Source of the DNA: Candidatus Electrothrix communis
GTDB lineage: Bacteria > Desulfobacterota > Desulfobulbia > Desulfobulbales > Desulfobulbaceae
Assembly (NCBI GenBank): GCA_030644725.1
Contig: CP130629.1
Location: forward strand, 3,611,501-3,675,500
Direction of reading: 5' to 3'
Length of the DNA stretch: 64,000 bases
The notes under the pieces are model-generated. The model made no database searches. It saw only the letters and a program-made list of their open reading frames with translations, and was not told where the DNA came from. Below, piece by piece: positions 63,627 to 64,000 of this stretch (positions are counted from its first letter, which is position 1; each line of letters starts with the position of its first letter). Position numbers and translations under genes: made by a program.

Positions 63627-64000
63627 CCTGCACTCGCGGATCAAGAGAGGCGTAAACAAGTTCCAGCAGCATGATCATAGCCAGCACCATGATAGAGGAA
63701 ATAAGGACAATCGCCTGGATTACCGGAAGATCCCGGAGCCGGATGGCGTTGAACAGCAGGGTGCCCAGGCCAGGATAGGCATGAATCCGTTCCACGACAA
63801 AGGCACCCGTGACCGTGAAGGCTAAACGCAGGCCAAAGCGGGTCACTAAGGGGAGCAGAGCGTTGCGGGCCGCATGGGCGTAGCGAATCCGCAGGCCGGA
63901 AAGCCCCTTGGCTTGCGCGGTTTTTATGTACGGCTGGCTGATCACCATGATCATACTGGTTCTGGTCAGGAGAAAATTTCCAGGAAAATACGCGATGACC
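63610..64000 (-). CDS. ABC transporter permease (NikB/OppB type), 5' end outside window
   Basis: The frame is open from the right edge to 63610, giving the last 129 residues. SQPYIKTAQAKGLSGLRIRYAHAARNALLPL is the EAA loop of the family and the C-terminus ends SLDPRVQDAYQR. The upstream genes of this operon, probably including a binding protein, lie beyond the window. Confidence 0.9.
   Translation of the reverse strand, partial: VIAYFPGNFLLTRTSMIMVISQPYIKTAQAKGLSGLRIRYAHAARNALLPLVTRFGLRLAFTVTGAFVVERIHAYPGLGTLLFNAIRLRDLPVIQAIVLISSIMVLAMIMLLELVYASLDPRVQDAYQR

Noticed and set aside
1-64000. CRISPR arrays, rRNA operons, prophage
   Set aside because: No regularly spaced repeats, no rRNA-like conserved stretches and no phage structural genes were seen.

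Overview
The window reads like a chromosome segment of a Gram-negative, metal-hungry Desulfobacterota, most likely Desulfobulbales (inferred from protein style and gene repertoire; no rRNA or other marker here confirms it). It has five TonB-dependent outer-membrane receptors, a TonB/ExbB/ExbD set, an AICAR-transformylase-only PurH, a separate glycyl-tRNA synthetase alpha chain and many small accessory genes. I saw no rRNA or tRNA gene and no CRISPR array.

Layout. 1-11 kb: a secreted subtilisin cut by the window edge, a nitroreductase, the PurH-like enzyme, glyQ, an AAA-ATPase/PIN gene pair and metG. 11-19 kb: a minus-strand metal-uptake cluster, in transcription order BtuF-like binding protein, ExbB2, TonB receptor, NikK-like DUF4198 protein, NikL-like protein, ExbB1, ExbD, TonB. 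19-26 kb: small accessory genes, a SUI1 factor, an insertion sequence inside a pRiA4b ORF-3-like gene, an OFA-type MFS transporter and a cytidylate-kinase-like/BON protein. 26-31 kb: a candidate Fur-type small RNA, a radical SAM enzyme, a VapBC-type toxin-antitoxin pair, and a BtuB-type receptor under a cobalamin riboswitch with its own terminator. 31-36 kb: PhnA, a second TonB receptor/DUF4198 operon, two two-CW proteins and a REP-associated tyrosine transposase. 37-47 kb: metallophosphoesterase, DUF1906-like and thaumatin-like proteins, a possible heme-binding-type protein, a VioB-like ferritin gene broken by an ISKra4-like element, and a PsiD-like phosphatidylserine-decarboxylase homologue. 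48-64 kb: a TonB receptor cotranscribed with a complete Nik/Opp-type ABC transporter, a second such receptor, a secreted trypsin-like protease, and a second Nik/Opp transporter operon that ends with trmO and runs off the right edge.

How it fits together. Most of the window serves import of a scarce metal or metal complex (nickel, cobalt or cobamide by family analogy) across both membranes: receptors, energising complex, periplasmic NikK/NikL-like proteins, a BtuF-like protein and two ABC importers. The most interesting unexplained signal lies upstream of the receptors. A roughly 60-bp conserved module recurs before four of them, often twice. At the two receptors of the Nik/Opp region it is followed about 16 bp later by a 27-bp palindrome of fixed geometry (RTAAYACRA-N9-TYGTRTTAY). 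This looks like a local metal regulon with a shared, undescribed promoter or leader module.
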